Shown here piece by piece: positions 1-8,635 of a stretch of DNA of 64,000 nt. The stretch is from Pelagerythrobacter marinus (GTDB taxonomy: Bacteria; Pseudomonadota; Alphaproteobacteria; Sphingomonadales; Sphingomonadaceae), in NCBI RefSeq assembly GCF_009827515.1, contig NZ_WTYO01000001.1, positions 601,501 to 665,500 on the forward strand, given 5' to 3'. Every line of letters starts with the position of its first letter. Position 1 is the stretch's first letter. Under the pieces are notes generated by a model. It did not search any database. It was not told the origin of the DNA and worked only from the letters and a program-made list of their open reading frames with translations. The position numbers and the translations under genes are program-made.

Positions 1-2
1 GC

Positions 3-1244
3 GACGGCATTGCCGAGCTGGTGAAGAGCTACCGGGTCGAGAATGAAATCCTGATCGACGCCGAGACCGGCGAGCCTTCGATTGAGACGATTGACGAGCA
101 GCCGTTTAGTGTTTTCTGCCCGTTCCCGCGTCAGCATCGCCTGATCGGCTATTCGCTGGCCGACAAGGTCATGGATCTTCAGTTGCTGCGCTCGCACTTT
201 GCGCGTCAGCTGATCGACGGGATGGCCTTTGCCAACATGCCGCGTCCTTACGTGGATATGGACTCGGCTACGGACGAGACGCTGGACGACCTGCTTAATC
301 CCATTCCGGGTAGCCCGGTGCGTGGGCGGGGCGTGGCGGCGGTCACGAACCTACAGACCGGCTTCAATATTGGCGACAGTCTACAGGCGATGGAGTGGGT
401 CAGCCGGGAGAAAGAGGGGCGGTCGGGTGTAGGTCGGGCGACCCCGACGCTGGACGAAAACTCGCTCAACAATCAGACTGCCACTGAGTTTGCCGGCCGC
501 GAAGGCAAGGCGGAGACGCAGCAGGAATACATCGCCCGCAATCTGGCGGAAGCGATGGCCCGCGCATTCGCCAAGCTCTATCGCCTGATGCGTGTCGAGG
601 CCGAGCCGTTCCGCATCAAGGTGGACGGCAAATATCGCCTCGTGGACCCGTCGCAGTGGCCCGAAGACATGAATGTCCGGGTCAACGTGGGGCTGGGCAA
701 CGGCAGCAAGGATAAGCGCATCATGGCGCGCACCGCTCTGCTGGGGCCGCTTCAGGCTGCGATCGAACAGGGATTGTCCGGGCCGGAACACGCGTTCAAC
801 TGGTTTGACGGCATGGCGCGGGATACCGGCGTCGGGCAGGGCGAGGACTTCATGTATGACCCGTCCGATCCCGAGGTTCAGCAGCGCATGGCGGCGAAGG
901 AACAGCAGCCCGACGCTGACCTGGTCGAGGTGCAGGGCAAGCTTGAGCTTGAGCGTGAAAAGGCAGGGGCTGATGCGGCGCTCCAGCGGCAGAAGGCCGA
1001 AGAGCAAGCGCTGTTGCAGCGCCAGAAGACCGAGGCCGATATCGAGACGCAGCGCCAGAAGCACGCGATGGACATGCAGGTCATGCGTGAACGCGCGGCG
1101 CTGGAAAGCGAGCTGGCCCGCGACAAGGCGGCTGAGGAACTGAGGCTGGCCCGTGAACGCATGGCGGCTGAGGCGGAGCTGAAGCGCGAGTTTGCTGACG
1201 CGAACGTGTCGCAGAATCGGCCCGGTGGGAGCTTGGCAGAATGA
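3..1244 (+). CDS. Phage portal protein, P22-like (5' end missing)
   Basis: The frame is open from the window edge, so this is the C-terminal part (about 413 residues) of a portal protein, the dodecameric ring through which DNA enters and leaves the head. The segment with HRLIGYSLADKVMDLQ followed by an RQLIDG helix resembles the P22-type portal family. The last 110 residues are a long charged, heptad-rich coiled coil (repeated QRQK, AEEL and ARER patterns), comparable to the helical barrel of P22 portals. The stop overlaps the next start by 4 nt (ATGA). Family assignment is by recognition; the N-terminal clip domain cannot be seen. Confidence 0.8.
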   Translation, partial: DGIAELVKSYRVENEILIDAETGEPSIETIDEQPFSVFCPFPRQHRLIGYSLADKVMDLQLLRSHFARQLIDGMAFANMPRPYVDMDSATDETLDDLLNPIPGSPVRGRGVAAVTNLQTGFNIGDSLQAMEWVSREKEGRSGVGRATPTLDENSLNNQTATEFAGREGKAETQQEYIARNLAEAMARAFAKLYRLMRVEAEPFRIKVDGKYRLVDPSQWPEDMNVRVNVGLGNGSKDKRIMARTALLGPLQAAIEQGLSGPEHAFNWFDGMARDTGVGQGEDFMYDPSDPEVQQRMAAKEQQPDADLVEVQGKLELEREKAGADAALQRQKAEEQALLQRQKTEADIETQRQKHAMDMQVMRERAALESELARDKAAEELRLARERMAAEAELKREFADANVSQNRPGGSLAE

Positions 1245-1609
1245 TGCGTAACCTCGCTGTCCGCCTTATCCTGTGGCTCTGCAATCGTTTCGACGTTTGG
1301 CCCGTAGAGGAAGCCCGTCGCAACATGGGCGGGGACAAGAAGGCCCGCTCGCTTCGGTTCGAAGAGTTCGCCCGCGAGGAAGGCGGCCTGTTCGACCTGC
1401 TGGACAAGATCAAGGCGGAATACCTCGCCAAAATGGGGCAGGTGAAGCCGGGGGATGCAAAGACGCTGGAGACGCTGGCAATCGGCGCTCGGGTTGCCGA
1501 TCAGCTGGCCGCGCAGGTCCGCAGCGTAATCGCGGCGGGCGAGATCGAAGCAGTCAACGAGGATCGCCGGGCGAAGATGAACGTCACGCCGATCCGCAAG
1601 AGCATTTAA
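1241..1609 (+). CDS. Hypothetical phage protein
   Basis: A 122-residue protein whose start overlaps the portal stop by 4 nt, so it is probably translationally coupled to it. The N-terminus is a short hydrophobic/amphipathic segment (LAVRLILWLCNRF). The rest is charged and helical, with no cysteine cluster or recognisable motif. Its place between portal and scaffold suggests a head-assembly role, but that is only inferred from position. Confidence 0.7.
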   Translation: MMRNLAVRLILWLCNRFDVWPVEEARRNMGGDKKARSLRFEEFAREEGGLFDLLDKIKAEYLAKMGQVKPGDAKTLETLAIGARVADQLAAQVRSVIAAGEIEAVNEDRRAKMNVTPIRKSI

Positions 1610-1659
1610 GCCGCCCCTAGCGGGCAAACCCGCCCACGCTGCGAAGCGTCGGCTATCCC

Positions 1660-2682
1660 ATGAGGACGATGACAATGGCCCATCCTGAAACGGAAGCCGC
1701 TGTTTCGACCGCACCTGTCAGTGTGGAAGATAAGGCGGCAGATTTCGAGAATTTCCTGTTTGGCGACGAGGGCGAAGACCCCGAAGACGGGCAGGAAGAC
1801 GACCTTGAAGACGAAAGCGACCTTGAAGAAGGCGCGGACGACGACGAGGTTGAGCAGGACGACGAGGACGACGAACCGGAAGAAGAGCCGGCCATCGAAC
1901 CGCCCGTCAGCCTGAATGCGGAGGAAAAGGAGGTCTTCGCGCAGCTTCCCCCGGAAGCCCAGCGCGCTTGGGCCGACAGTGAAACCCGCCGCAACACTCA
2001 GGTCCAGGAAGCGACCACCAAGGCGAGGGATGCCCAGCGACAAGCCGAACAGGCCGCAGCATCCGCAAATCGCCAGGCCGAGGCGCGCTATGCCGAGCAA
2101 CTTAAGGAGTTCACCAAGGCTTTCGAGCCGCAGGCTCCCGACCCCGCCCGGTATAATGACATTCAGGCATACCAGCGCGACAAGGCCATCTACGACCACG
2201 CGAAAGCCCAGCATGACGAACTTATGCAGCAAATCGCGACGGTCGGCGTCGAGACGGACGAGATGAAGGTGGAGCGGATCAAGGCCCGCAACGCTGAAAT
2301 CGAAAAGCTCCCGATTTATACGGAGGCTGAGGACAAGAAGGCACTGGTCGATGCGGCCATGTCTGTCGCGGCTGAGTTCGGTTACGACCTAGCCGAGCTG
2401 GCGGACAACATGGACGCGACCGATTTCAATGCCCTCGCGACCTTTGCGAAGTATAAGAAGGACAGCGAAGAACTGGCGCGGATCAAGGCCAGGTCGAAAG
2501 AACGCCGTCGCGACAAGAAAACGGGGAAATTCAAGTCCCTGAAGCCCGGCGCAGGCTCCCAGCCCTTGGGCAGGGCCGCGAAGGCCAAAAAGTCATGGCA
2601 GCGCGTAAAGGAAGCGAGCGGCAACCGTGCTGCTCAAGCCGACGCGATGGCCGATTGGCTTGAGGCTGCGGGCCACCTCTGA
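1660..2682 (+). CDS. Phage capsid scaffolding protein
   Basis: A 340-residue protein directly upstream of the coat gene, the usual place for a scaffold. Residues about 25-85 are extremely acidic (runs of D and E), the middle is Gln/Ala-rich coiled coil, and the C-terminal 60 residues are very basic (KERRRDKKTGKFKS), typical of the coat-binding tail of P22-like scaffolds. An in-frame second ATG lies at 1675. Scaffolds guide procapsid assembly and then leave. No protease motif is visible, so release without cleavage is likely but unproven. Confidence 0.8.
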   Translation: MRTMTMAHPETEAAVSTAPVSVEDKAADFENFLFGDEGEDPEDGQEDDLEDESDLEEGADDDEVEQDDEDDEPEEEPAIEPPVSLNAEEKEVFAQLPPEAQRAWADSETRRNTQVQEATTKARDAQRQAEQAAASANRQAEARYAEQLKEFTKAFEPQAPDPARYNDIQAYQRDKAIYDHAKAQHDELMQQIATVGVETDEMKVERIKARNAEIEKLPIYTEAEDKKALVDAAMSVAAEFGYDLAELADNMDATDFNALATFAKYKKDSEELARIKARSKERRRDKKTGKFKSLKPGAGSQPLGRAAKAKKSWQRVKEASGNRAAQADAMADWLEAAGHL

Positions 2683-2698
2683 GTAGGTTTCACTTCAC

Positions 2699-2712
2699 CA
2701 CGTCGAGAGACG
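2699..2712 (+). other. Small hairpin with GAGA loop upstream of the coat gene
   Basis: ACGTC-GAGA-GACGT forms a 5-bp stem (extendable with flanking bases) closed by a GNRA-type tetraloop. It sits 50 nt before the coat start, in the only sizeable gap of the head operon. A role in stabilising or processing the coat mRNA is an inference. Confidence 0.4.
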
Positions 2713-2761
2713 TTGACCCTCCCAATACGCGGCTGCGGCCGCAACAGATGGAATTTTCACT

Positions 2762-3739
2762 ATGGCTGTTCCTACCAATACGATCCAGGCGGTCGGGCGC
2801 GTTGGCGTCCGCGAAGACCTGTCCGATAAGATCTACGAGCTGTTCCCCGACGACTGCCCGTTCCAGCGCTCCATTGGGCGCGAGGACGCAAAGCAGGTCT
2901 ACCACGAATGGCAGACCGACGCCCTCGCCGCTGCGAATGCGGAGAACAAGACGCTTCAGGGCGATGACCTCGCCAACGAGGCGCGTCCGAACACCGTCCG
3001 TCAGGGTAACTACACCCAGATCATGAAGAAGGTGGTTGGTTCGTCCACCACGATGGAGGCCTCGCGCACTGCGGGCCGCCGTTCGGAGCTTGCCCGCGAA
3101 GTCATGAAGGCGGGGCGCGAACTGAAGACCGACGCCGAAAAGCGTTTCTGCGGCAACTACGCTGCTGTGCCGCCGGCCTCGGGCACTGAAGGTGAAACCG
3201 CTGGCGCGCTGGGCTTCCTCGTGACGAACAACGACATGGGGGCGACCGGCACCGCGCCGACCTATTCGGGGGGCGGCACCTCCGGTTACGTGAACGCCGC
3301 TGCTGGCAACGGCACGCTGCGCGACCTGACCGAGACGCTGTTTGCCGATACGCTGGCGGATATCTGGGCCGCTGGTGGCAACCCGACCATGGCGCTCATG
3401 TCGATGTCGCTGAAGCGCACGGCGGCTCGGTTCGCGGGAATCGCGCCCCAGCGTCACGCTGTCACGTCCTCGGCTGCCACTATCGTGGCCGGTGCCGAGG
3501 TTTACGACGGCGATGCGGGCCGGGTGCAGCTTGTGCCCTCACGCTTCACCTCGACCCGTGACGTTCTGGTGATCGACCCGGAATACTGGGCGGTTGCCGA
3601 GCTGGACCCGATGAAGACCATCGACCTGGCGCAGACCGGCCTGGCGAAGCGCAAGGCGCTTTATCAGGAAGTGGCGCTCGTTTGCCGCAACGAAGCGGCC
3701 AGCGGTGCGATCCGCGACGTTCAGGCTGTGGCGGCCTGA
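2762..3739 (+). CDS. Major capsid protein, SU10/DUF5309-like
   Basis: A 325-residue protein following the scaffold, with the feel of the DUF5309 (phage SU10-type) major head protein family. The N-terminus reads VREDLSDKIYELFPDDCPF, where such proteins have a conserved 'layer' of short acidic/aromatic residues. A long middle region with E/K helices precedes a C-terminal beta-rich half ending VCRNEAASGAI. It should build the HK97-fold shell. No strong Shine-Dalgarno sequence is visible before the ATG, yet the reading frame, length and position all fit. Confidence 0.85.
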   Translation: MAVPTNTIQAVGRVGVREDLSDKIYELFPDDCPFQRSIGREDAKQVYHEWQTDALAAANAENKTLQGDDLANEARPNTVRQGNYTQIMKKVVGSSTTMEASRTAGRRSELAREVMKAGRELKTDAEKRFCGNYAAVPPASGTEGETAGALGFLVTNNDMGATGTAPTYSGGGTSGYVNAAAGNGTLRDLTETLFADTLADIWAAGGNPTMALMSMSLKRTAARFAGIAPQRHAVTSSAATIVAGAEVYDGDAGRVQLVPSRFTSTRDVLVIDPEYWAVAELDPMKTIDLAQTGLAKRKALYQEVALVCRNEAASGAIRDVQAVAA

Positions 3740-3787
3740 TTGACCGGGGCCGGCCTTCGGGCTGGCCCCATTTCGCAGGAGGCAAGT

Positions 3788-3937
3788 ATGGCCCGAACGA
3801 AAAAGACTGACGACGGAACGATGACAGTCAAAGTCAGCGGCCGGATTAGCGACGGCAAGGGCGGGTTCTACCGCAAGGGCGACAAGATCAAGCCCGTAGA
3901 TCCCGAAGCGCTGCTGGCGCGGGGGCTGGTCGAGTAG
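3788..3937 (+). CDS. Small phage head-region protein
   Basis: A 49-residue basic protein. The ATG at 3788 is chosen because it has a strong AGGAGG-like ribosome site (3777-3783) 5 nt upstream; a longer in-frame version lacks one. It contains a small beta-like stretch, VKVSGRISDGKGGFYRKGDKI, and resembles short head-decoration or joining proteins only in size and position. The stop overlaps the next GTG start (TAGTG). Confidence 0.65.
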   Translation: MARTKKTDDGTMTVKVSGRISDGKGGFYRKGDKIKPVDPEALLARGLVE

Positions 3938-4275
3938 TGTCCAACTGGGAGCTTATCGACTTCAACCCCGATACCGGGTTGAGGAAGTATGTAGGCGACC
4001 ATCCCGACGACCCTGACGGCGTTCTTGTGCGCTATGAGCAAAGCGCGAAGTCGATCGATGCCATTATCGAGCGGAACAAGAGGGCGCAGATCGATAGCCA
4101 GGGCAAGCGCCTGGGCAGTCTCGAAAAGGTCGCAGAGATACCTGTCGGCGTCATGTATGAATGGCTGGTCAAGTTCGGCGTGGACGCCTGGAACCCCGAC
4201 CATTCGGATGCAGTCAAGAAGCTGCTGAATGACCCCGACTATCGCTATCTCAAGTGCAAGAACATAATTCTCTGA
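3937..4275 (+). CDS. Hypothetical phage protein
   Basis: A 112-residue acidic protein beginning at a GTG that overlaps the previous stop by one base. It contains WELIDFNPDTG near the N-terminus and a helical middle region rich in Asp, Lys and Glu. Similar small proteins occur between coat and adaptor genes in short-tailed phages of alphaproteobacteria, by my recollection. The function is unknown. Confidence 0.7.
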   Translation: MSNWELIDFNPDTGLRKYVGDHPDDPDGVLVRYEQSAKSIDAIIERNKRAQIDSQGKRLGSLEKVAEIPVGVMYEWLVKFGVDAWNPDHSDAVKKLLNDPDYRYLKCKNIIL

Positions 4276-4285
4276 GGGGTGGGCC

Positions 4286-4942
4286 ATGACGATTGCTGTT
4301 TCGACCTCCCCGGCCAACTCTATCTCGAGCCTGTCCGATCTCGTGGCGGAAATCCGCGATGAAATGGACGACGACGCCTATCCGCTCGACAAGATCAACC
4401 GGGCCATCGGGCGGGCTGAGGCGGTGTTCAACCGTGAATTGCGCTGCCCCCGGATGGAGACGGAATACGTCTTCACTACCTCGCAAGAGGAAACGGACCT
4501 GCCGCTGGACTTTCTCCAGCTGCGCTCGGTTTACGCTGAAGGCTCGCCCGACAATCCGCTTACGTCGATGTCTCCGAACGGGCTTCGGCAGCTCTACCGG
4601 GGCATGGCGGGCGTGCCGATGGCCTGCGCTATCGAAAACCGCCGCCTCGTTATCGCCCCCGTTGGCGAGACGACCCTGACGATCCTTTACTACGCGCGCA
4701 TTCCGGCGCTTACGGACAGCAACCCGACGAATTGGCTGCTGGACGAACACCCCGATGTTTACCTGCACCAGGTTCTGTCGATCCTGTTCAATAAGACGGG
4801 TGACAGCGAGCGGGCGGCGCTCAATCTCGACATCGCGACCAGCCTGCTTACGCAGATCAACGACAGCGGCAAGAAGAACCGCTGGGGGGCGGGGCCGTTG
4901 ACCCCGCTGGGCGTAACGCAAGTGTGCGGCGCGCGTATCTGA
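4286..4942 (+). CDS. Head-tail adaptor (connector) protein
   Basis: A 218-residue protein that starts after a GAGGGGTGGGCC ribosome site and lies between coat and tail genes. The N-terminal half is a helical bundle (LVAEIRDEMDDDAYPLDKI then a further helix with IGRAEAVFNREL). The middle is beta-rich (TDLPLDFLQLRSVY) and the C-terminus is helical again. This is the layout of adaptor proteins that sit under the portal in SU10- and T7-like phages (gp4/gp11 role). Assigned by architecture and position. Confidence 0.7.
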   Translation: MTIAVSTSPANSISSLSDLVAEIRDEMDDDAYPLDKINRAIGRAEAVFNRELRCPRMETEYVFTTSQEETDLPLDFLQLRSVYAEGSPDNPLTSMSPNGLRQLYRGMAGVPMACAIENRRLVIAPVGETTLTILYYARIPALTDSNPTNWLLDEHPDVYLHQVLSILFNKTGDSERAALNLDIATSLLTQINDSGKKNRWGAGPLTPLGVTQVCGARI

Positions 4943-4943
4943 C

Positions 4944-6350
4944 ATGCGCTGGCCCCTTCCGCCGTTCCTGCCCGACCAGTTGCCGCGCGGGGACATCCTG
5001 ACTGTCTGTAAGAACGTTTATCCCGCACAGAACGGCTATCGTCCGGTCGGGGGCTTCGAAAGCATTTCGCAGCCGCTTCCTGCGACCTTCAAGGGCGGTG
5101 CCAGCTTCATTTCCACCGGCGGGGGTGCCTTCCTGCTGGCGGGCACGTCGAACGGCCTCGTGCGGCTTTACAGCGGGGTCTGGAGTGATCTTCTTACGTC
5201 GCTCACTGTGCCTTCGCGGTGGAAGTTCGCGCAGTTCGGCGATTACGTGGTGTGCGTCAACGGCGGCATTACGCAGCAAGTGAACCTGCCGGCCAGTTCG
5301 GCAAGCGCCATCGCTGGAGCACCTACCGGGACTGACGTAACGGTCATTGGCGATCACGTCATTATCGCGCAGCCGGATGGCGACAATCTCAAGGTGGCGT
5401 GGAGCGCGTTCAACGATCATACCTCGTGGACGCCCGGTGTCGATCAGGCTGGTGAGCAAATCATGCTGACCGGCGGCGAGGTCATGGGCGTGGCCGGGGG
5501 CGAATACGGGGTAATTCTCCAGCGTCAAAGGCTGGTGCGTATGAGCCGCACAGGGGATGCAGACGCGCCATTCCAGTTTGACGAGATCAGCACGAATTTC
5601 GGGTGCGCTTCGAAGGCCTCGATTGTGCAGTCCGGGCGCACGGTGTTCTTTCTGTCCGACCGCGGCTTTATCGCGCTCGACGACGGGCAGGCCATTCGGC
5701 CTATCGGCAACGAAAAGTTTGATCGCTCGTTTCGCGAGCAGCTTGGCGAGGATGCTTTCGAGAATATCTGGGCTGCGGTGGATCCGAAGCGCACGCTGGT
5801 TATCTGGGGCATCCCCGGCGTGGTCGGCACGGCATGGGTTTACGATTGGGCACTCGACCGGGCCAGCACGATTGAGATGCCGTTCGATGGGGTGTTTGCG
5901 GGCTTCGAGAACAGCATCGACCTGGACGCGCTGGCGGTCCTTTATCCCGATCTCGACGCGATGCCTTACACGCTGGACGATCCGCGCTGGAGCGGCGGTG
6001 CCCCGCGCTTGTATTTCGTGCAGGACGGCGAGGTGGGCACGCTTGAAGGCCAGAACATGACCGCGACCCTGAAGGGTGGGCGGTTTACGCCGAACCCCAA
6101 CCGGGTGACGCGCCTTAGGGCCGTGTGGCCCGACACTGACGCAATCGACGGTGTGACGGTCAACGTTACGTCGGCCCAGCGCCGGGGCGATGCAGGAATT
6201 GTCGATACGGGCAGCAACTTGCAACCCTCAGGGCGGATCCCGCTTCAGGCGCGCGGCAAGTATATGGATTTTGAGACGGTCATCGCGAACGACCGCTGGA
6301 CCTACATCGAAGCGCTGGAGCTGGAACAGTCGGCAGGGGGGCTGCGATGA
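4944..6350 (+). CDS. Tail hub / packaged-DNA stabilization protein, gp10-like
   Basis: A 468-residue, almost entirely beta-rich protein with propeller-like repeats (GDYVVCVNGG, GDHVIIAQPDG, FLSDRGFIALDDG). It starts 1 nt after the adaptor stop. P22 gp10 is 472 residues, occupies the same gene position after the head-completion gene gp4, and seals packaged DNA below the connector. Nozzle proteins of other short-tailed phages also share the beta-propeller fold. The function 'tail hub under the portal' is more certain than the exact family. Confidence 0.65.
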   Translation: MRWPLPPFLPDQLPRGDILTVCKNVYPAQNGYRPVGGFESISQPLPATFKGGASFISTGGGAFLLAGTSNGLVRLYSGVWSDLLTSLTVPSRWKFAQFGDYVVCVNGGITQQVNLPASSASAIAGAPTGTDVTVIGDHVIIAQPDGDNLKVAWSAFNDHTSWTPGVDQAGEQIMLTGGEVMGVAGGEYGVILQRQRLVRMSRTGDADAPFQFDEISTNFGCASKASIVQSGRTVFFLSDRGFIALDDGQAIRPIGNEKFDRSFREQLGEDAFENIWAAVDPKRTLVIWGIPGVVGTAWVYDWALDRASTIEMPFDGVFAGFENSIDLDALAVLYPDLDAMPYTLDDPRWSGGAPRLYFVQDGEVGTLEGQNMTATLKGGRFTPNPNRVTRLRAVWPDTDAIDGVTVNVTSAQRRGDAGIVDTGSNLQPSGRIPLQARGKYMDFETVIANDRWTYIEALELEQSAGGLR

Positions 6351-6550
6351 CGCCGCGCGTTCCGGTTGACGACAAGACTGCTGACTGGCCGCGCAAGGTG
6401 GCGCAGGCGATCAACCGGCTTATCGGCAAGGCGGTCGAGCGGGACGGGCAGACGATCTACACCGCCCCGACGATTAGCGATCCGCCGACACAGGCGCAGG
6501 TGCAGGCAATCGCGGATGCGCTTGAAGCGGTTTCGGACAGGCTGAAATGA
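6347..6550 (+). CDS. Small phage protein of unknown function
   Basis: A 67-residue protein coupled by ATGA overlaps to the genes on both sides. It is mostly helical with a Pro/Thr-rich hinge, and ends in a short helix (IADALEAVSDRLK) that could be a coiled-coil contact. No family is recognised. Confidence 0.65.
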   Translation: MTPRVPVDDKTADWPRKVAQAINRLIGKAVERDGQTIYTAPTISDPPTQAQVQAIADALEAVSDRLK

Positions 6551-6915
6551 GGTTTGGCGAGCAGGCGTATCTGCCATTCCGCGAACAGTTCGTTGCGCTC
6601 GATCCCGAGCGTTACCCGCCAGAATACATCGACGCGCAGGTTTGGGCGGGGTTCTGGGCCTGCTGGGGAACCGACCGCGCCGCGATACTGGCGGAAATCA
6701 AGACGTATCCCAGCGGATTGAGGGAGGTGCATGGCCTCGCCGCTGCGGGCGATATGCAGGAGATCGTCGCGCTCATCCCGATGGCGGAAGCGTGGGGCAA
6801 GCAACAGGGGTGCCGCCTGGCGAGCATCGAAAGTCGTCCGGGGTGGGTCAGGGTGCTCGACGACTACGAGGTCGATCAGGTGCGAATAGTGAAGGAATTG
6901 AGCGATGGGTCTTAG
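6547..6915 (+). CDS. Small virion-associated protein, GNAT-like fold suspected
   Basis: A 122-residue protein coupled to its upstream neighbour by a 4-nt overlap and overlapping the next gene by 11 nt. The segment AEAWGKQQGCRLASIESRPGW recalls the acetyl-CoA-binding part of GNAT-like proteins and the small gp13-type proteins found just upstream of internal virion genes in T7-like phages. A catalytic pocket cannot be verified by eye, so an assembly role without enzymatic activity is equally possible. Confidence 0.55.
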   Translation: MRFGEQAYLPFREQFVALDPERYPPEYIDAQVWAGFWACWGTDRAAILAEIKTYPSGLREVHGLAAAGDMQEIVALIPMAEAWGKQQGCRLASIESRPGWVRVLDDYEVDQVRIVKELSDGS

Positions 6916-7753
6916 CTCGAAAAAGACGAAGACGGAACAGACGAACCGCCCGATTTACAGCCGCCAGATCGAGGGTGCGGCCGCCGCGCAACAGGCGGCA
7001 TATGACCAGTCGAGGGGCAAGATTGCGGACGTTTCGGATAACCTGCTGGGCCTGTCTGACGACCTGCTGGCCCGGTTTCGCGAGGGCGATCCCGCGATTG
7101 ATGCCGCAAAGGGCTATCTCACCGACACGCTGACCGGCGACCCGACGCAGAACCCCTATCTCGACGACATGATCGCGCAGACGAACGACAGCGTTCGCAA
7201 CCAGCTTCAGGCGAAGATGGGCACGCGGGGGCTTACCGGCGGTTCGGATTATTACGGCCTGATCGGGCGCGAGCTGGCGAAGAACGAAACCGGCCTGCGC
7301 TATACCGACTATGACAAGGCGATGGATCGCAAGACGCAGGCGGCCGGGTTGGCTCCGGGCGTCACGGCGGCGGAGTATATCCCGGTCGCCGGTGCGATGG
7401 AGGCGGGCCAGGCGGGCGCGATGCTGCCGCTTCAGGGTGCGCTTGCCAACTCTGCTGGCGTTGGCGGGCTGTTGGGCCAGTATCAGAACGTGAAGGGCAC
7501 GCAAAAGCAATCCGGCAGCTTCATGGACATGCTTGGCATGGGGCTTCAGGCGGCGAGCATGTTCAGCGACCGGCGACTGAAGACCGACGTGCGCCGTGTT
7601 GGGCGGACTGACGCGGGCACCCCGATCTACACCTATCGCTACGGTGGCGAAGGGCCGTTCCACATGGGGGTCATGGCCGACGAAGTGAACGAGAACGCTC
7701 TTGGCCCGGTCGTCGATGGCTTCGCAACCGTCCGGTATGAGGAGGTGGCCTAA
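6905..7753 (+). CDS. Internal virion protein with C-terminal S74-like chaperone motif
   Basis: A 282-residue protein. Residues 1-215 are helical and Ala/Gln/Gly-rich, like DNA-ejection proteins. From about residue 220 the sequence changes to SDRRLKTDVRRVGR...YTYRY...HMGVMADEV, which matches the intramolecular chaperone auto-processing (peptidase S74) signature. The Ser and Lys of SDRRLK are spaced as the catalytic pair of endosialidase chaperones. Such domains normally end tail fibres, and here the domain appears shortened (about 65 residues). It heads the block of internal virion genes. Cleavage is predicted only if the dyad is active. Confidence 0.7.
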   Translation: MGLSSKKTKTEQTNRPIYSRQIEGAAAAQQAAYDQSRGKIADVSDNLLGLSDDLLARFREGDPAIDAAKGYLTDTLTGDPTQNPYLDDMIAQTNDSVRNQLQAKMGTRGLTGGSDYYGLIGRELAKNETGLRYTDYDKAMDRKTQAAGLAPGVTAAEYIPVAGAMEAGQAGAMLPLQGALANSAGVGGLLGQYQNVKGTQKQSGSFMDMLGMGLQAASMFSDRRLKTDVRRVGRTDAGTPIYTYRYGGEGPFHMGVMADEVNENALGPVVDGFATVRYEEVA

Positions 7754-8316
7754 TGGCTGTCGGCTTCAGGAACGCCCGCAGGGGCCTGTTCGGCGCGCCA
7801 CGAGACGTGCAAATGCCCCCGATTGTCCCCCAGCGGACGCCACAGGGCGAATACGGGCTTGGTTTCCAGAAACCGGACGCAAAGCCCGGCCTCGGCACCC
7901 GCCTGCTGGGCGAGGGGTGGGAGGACAAGGCGTTCGCGGTGGGCGGGCTGATGCGCGGCGACCCCTCGGGGGCCTACATGCTTCAGCAGCGCAAAGACAT
8001 GGCGGCCCAGCAAGCGGCGCAGACTGCGGCCGAGCAGCGCAAGCGGGCGGCCGATCTGGCGGACTGGCGGTGGAAACAGGACTACCAGCGGGAAAATCCC
8101 GGCGGAACCGCTTTGCAGCAGAATTACGAATGGCTCAGGGAAACCAATCCCGACGCTGCCGACGCCTACCTTGAGCGCATGACGTCGAACTACGAATACC
8201 GCCAAGGGCCGGACGGTCGGTTCTACCGGATCGACATTGCTGAACAGCCTGCGCGACCGGTTGGGGGCCTCAAGCCAATGGGAGGCACCGGTGGCAACGC
8301 CGGTGGCGGGTTTTGA
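7753..8316 (+). CDS. Internal virion protein, unknown function
   Basis: A 187-residue protein starting on the last base of the previous gene (TAATG). The N-terminal half is Gly/Pro-rich and low in structure. The centre is a Gln/Ala-rich helix (MAAQQAAQTAAEQRKRAAD), and the end is again Gly-rich. This composition is common in proteins injected with phage DNA. It overlaps the following peptidase gene by 26 nt. Confidence 0.65.
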   Translation: MAVGFRNARRGLFGAPRDVQMPPIVPQRTPQGEYGLGFQKPDAKPGLGTRLLGEGWEDKAFAVGGLMRGDPSGAYMLQQRKDMAAQQAAQTAAEQRKRAADLADWRWKQDYQRENPGGTALQQNYEWLRETNPDAADAYLERMTSNYEYRQGPDGRFYRIDIAEQPARPVGGLKPMGGTGGNAGGGF

Positions 8317-8635
8317 TGCCGATTTCGACCCGCTGGGGTGGGCGCGTCAGCAGGGATTTACCCCGACCAGTGGTTTTCGCACGCAAGCGCATCAGGACGC
8401 GCTGCGGGCGCAGGGGCTGACGAAAACGCGGCATAGCTCGCACACGCGGGGCGATGCACTGGACTTCGCGGTTCCTAAGGGAATGACGAAGGCCCAGGCT
8501 ATCGCGATGGTGCAGCGTCAATATCCGGGGGCCAAGGCCATCCCGAGTAACGGTAATTCAATTCACGTCACCTTCCCGGGTTGGGGGAAGGCACCGGACG
8601 TTAGCGGTTCGCGCCGCAGATATGGGGGACGCTGA
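8291..8635 (+). CDS. M15-type peptidase-like virion protein
   Basis: A 114-residue protein. GTG at 8291 is preferred because GGGAGG lies 6 nt upstream; a TTG at 8237 is in frame but has no ribosome site. GFRTQAHQDALRAQG, HSSHTRGDALDFAVP and a final IHVTFPGW reproduce the His...Asp...His zinc pattern of D-Ala-D-Ala carboxypeptidase/VanY-like (M15) peptidases. These cut peptidoglycan cross-links. Its place among internal virion genes suggests local wall opening during DNA entry rather than host lysis. Confidence 0.7.
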   Translation: MATPVAGFDADFDPLGWARQQGFTPTSGFRTQAHQDALRAQGLTKTRHSSHTRGDALDFAVPKGMTKAQAIAMVQRQYPGAKAIPSNGNSIHVTFPGWGKAPDVSGSRRRYGGR

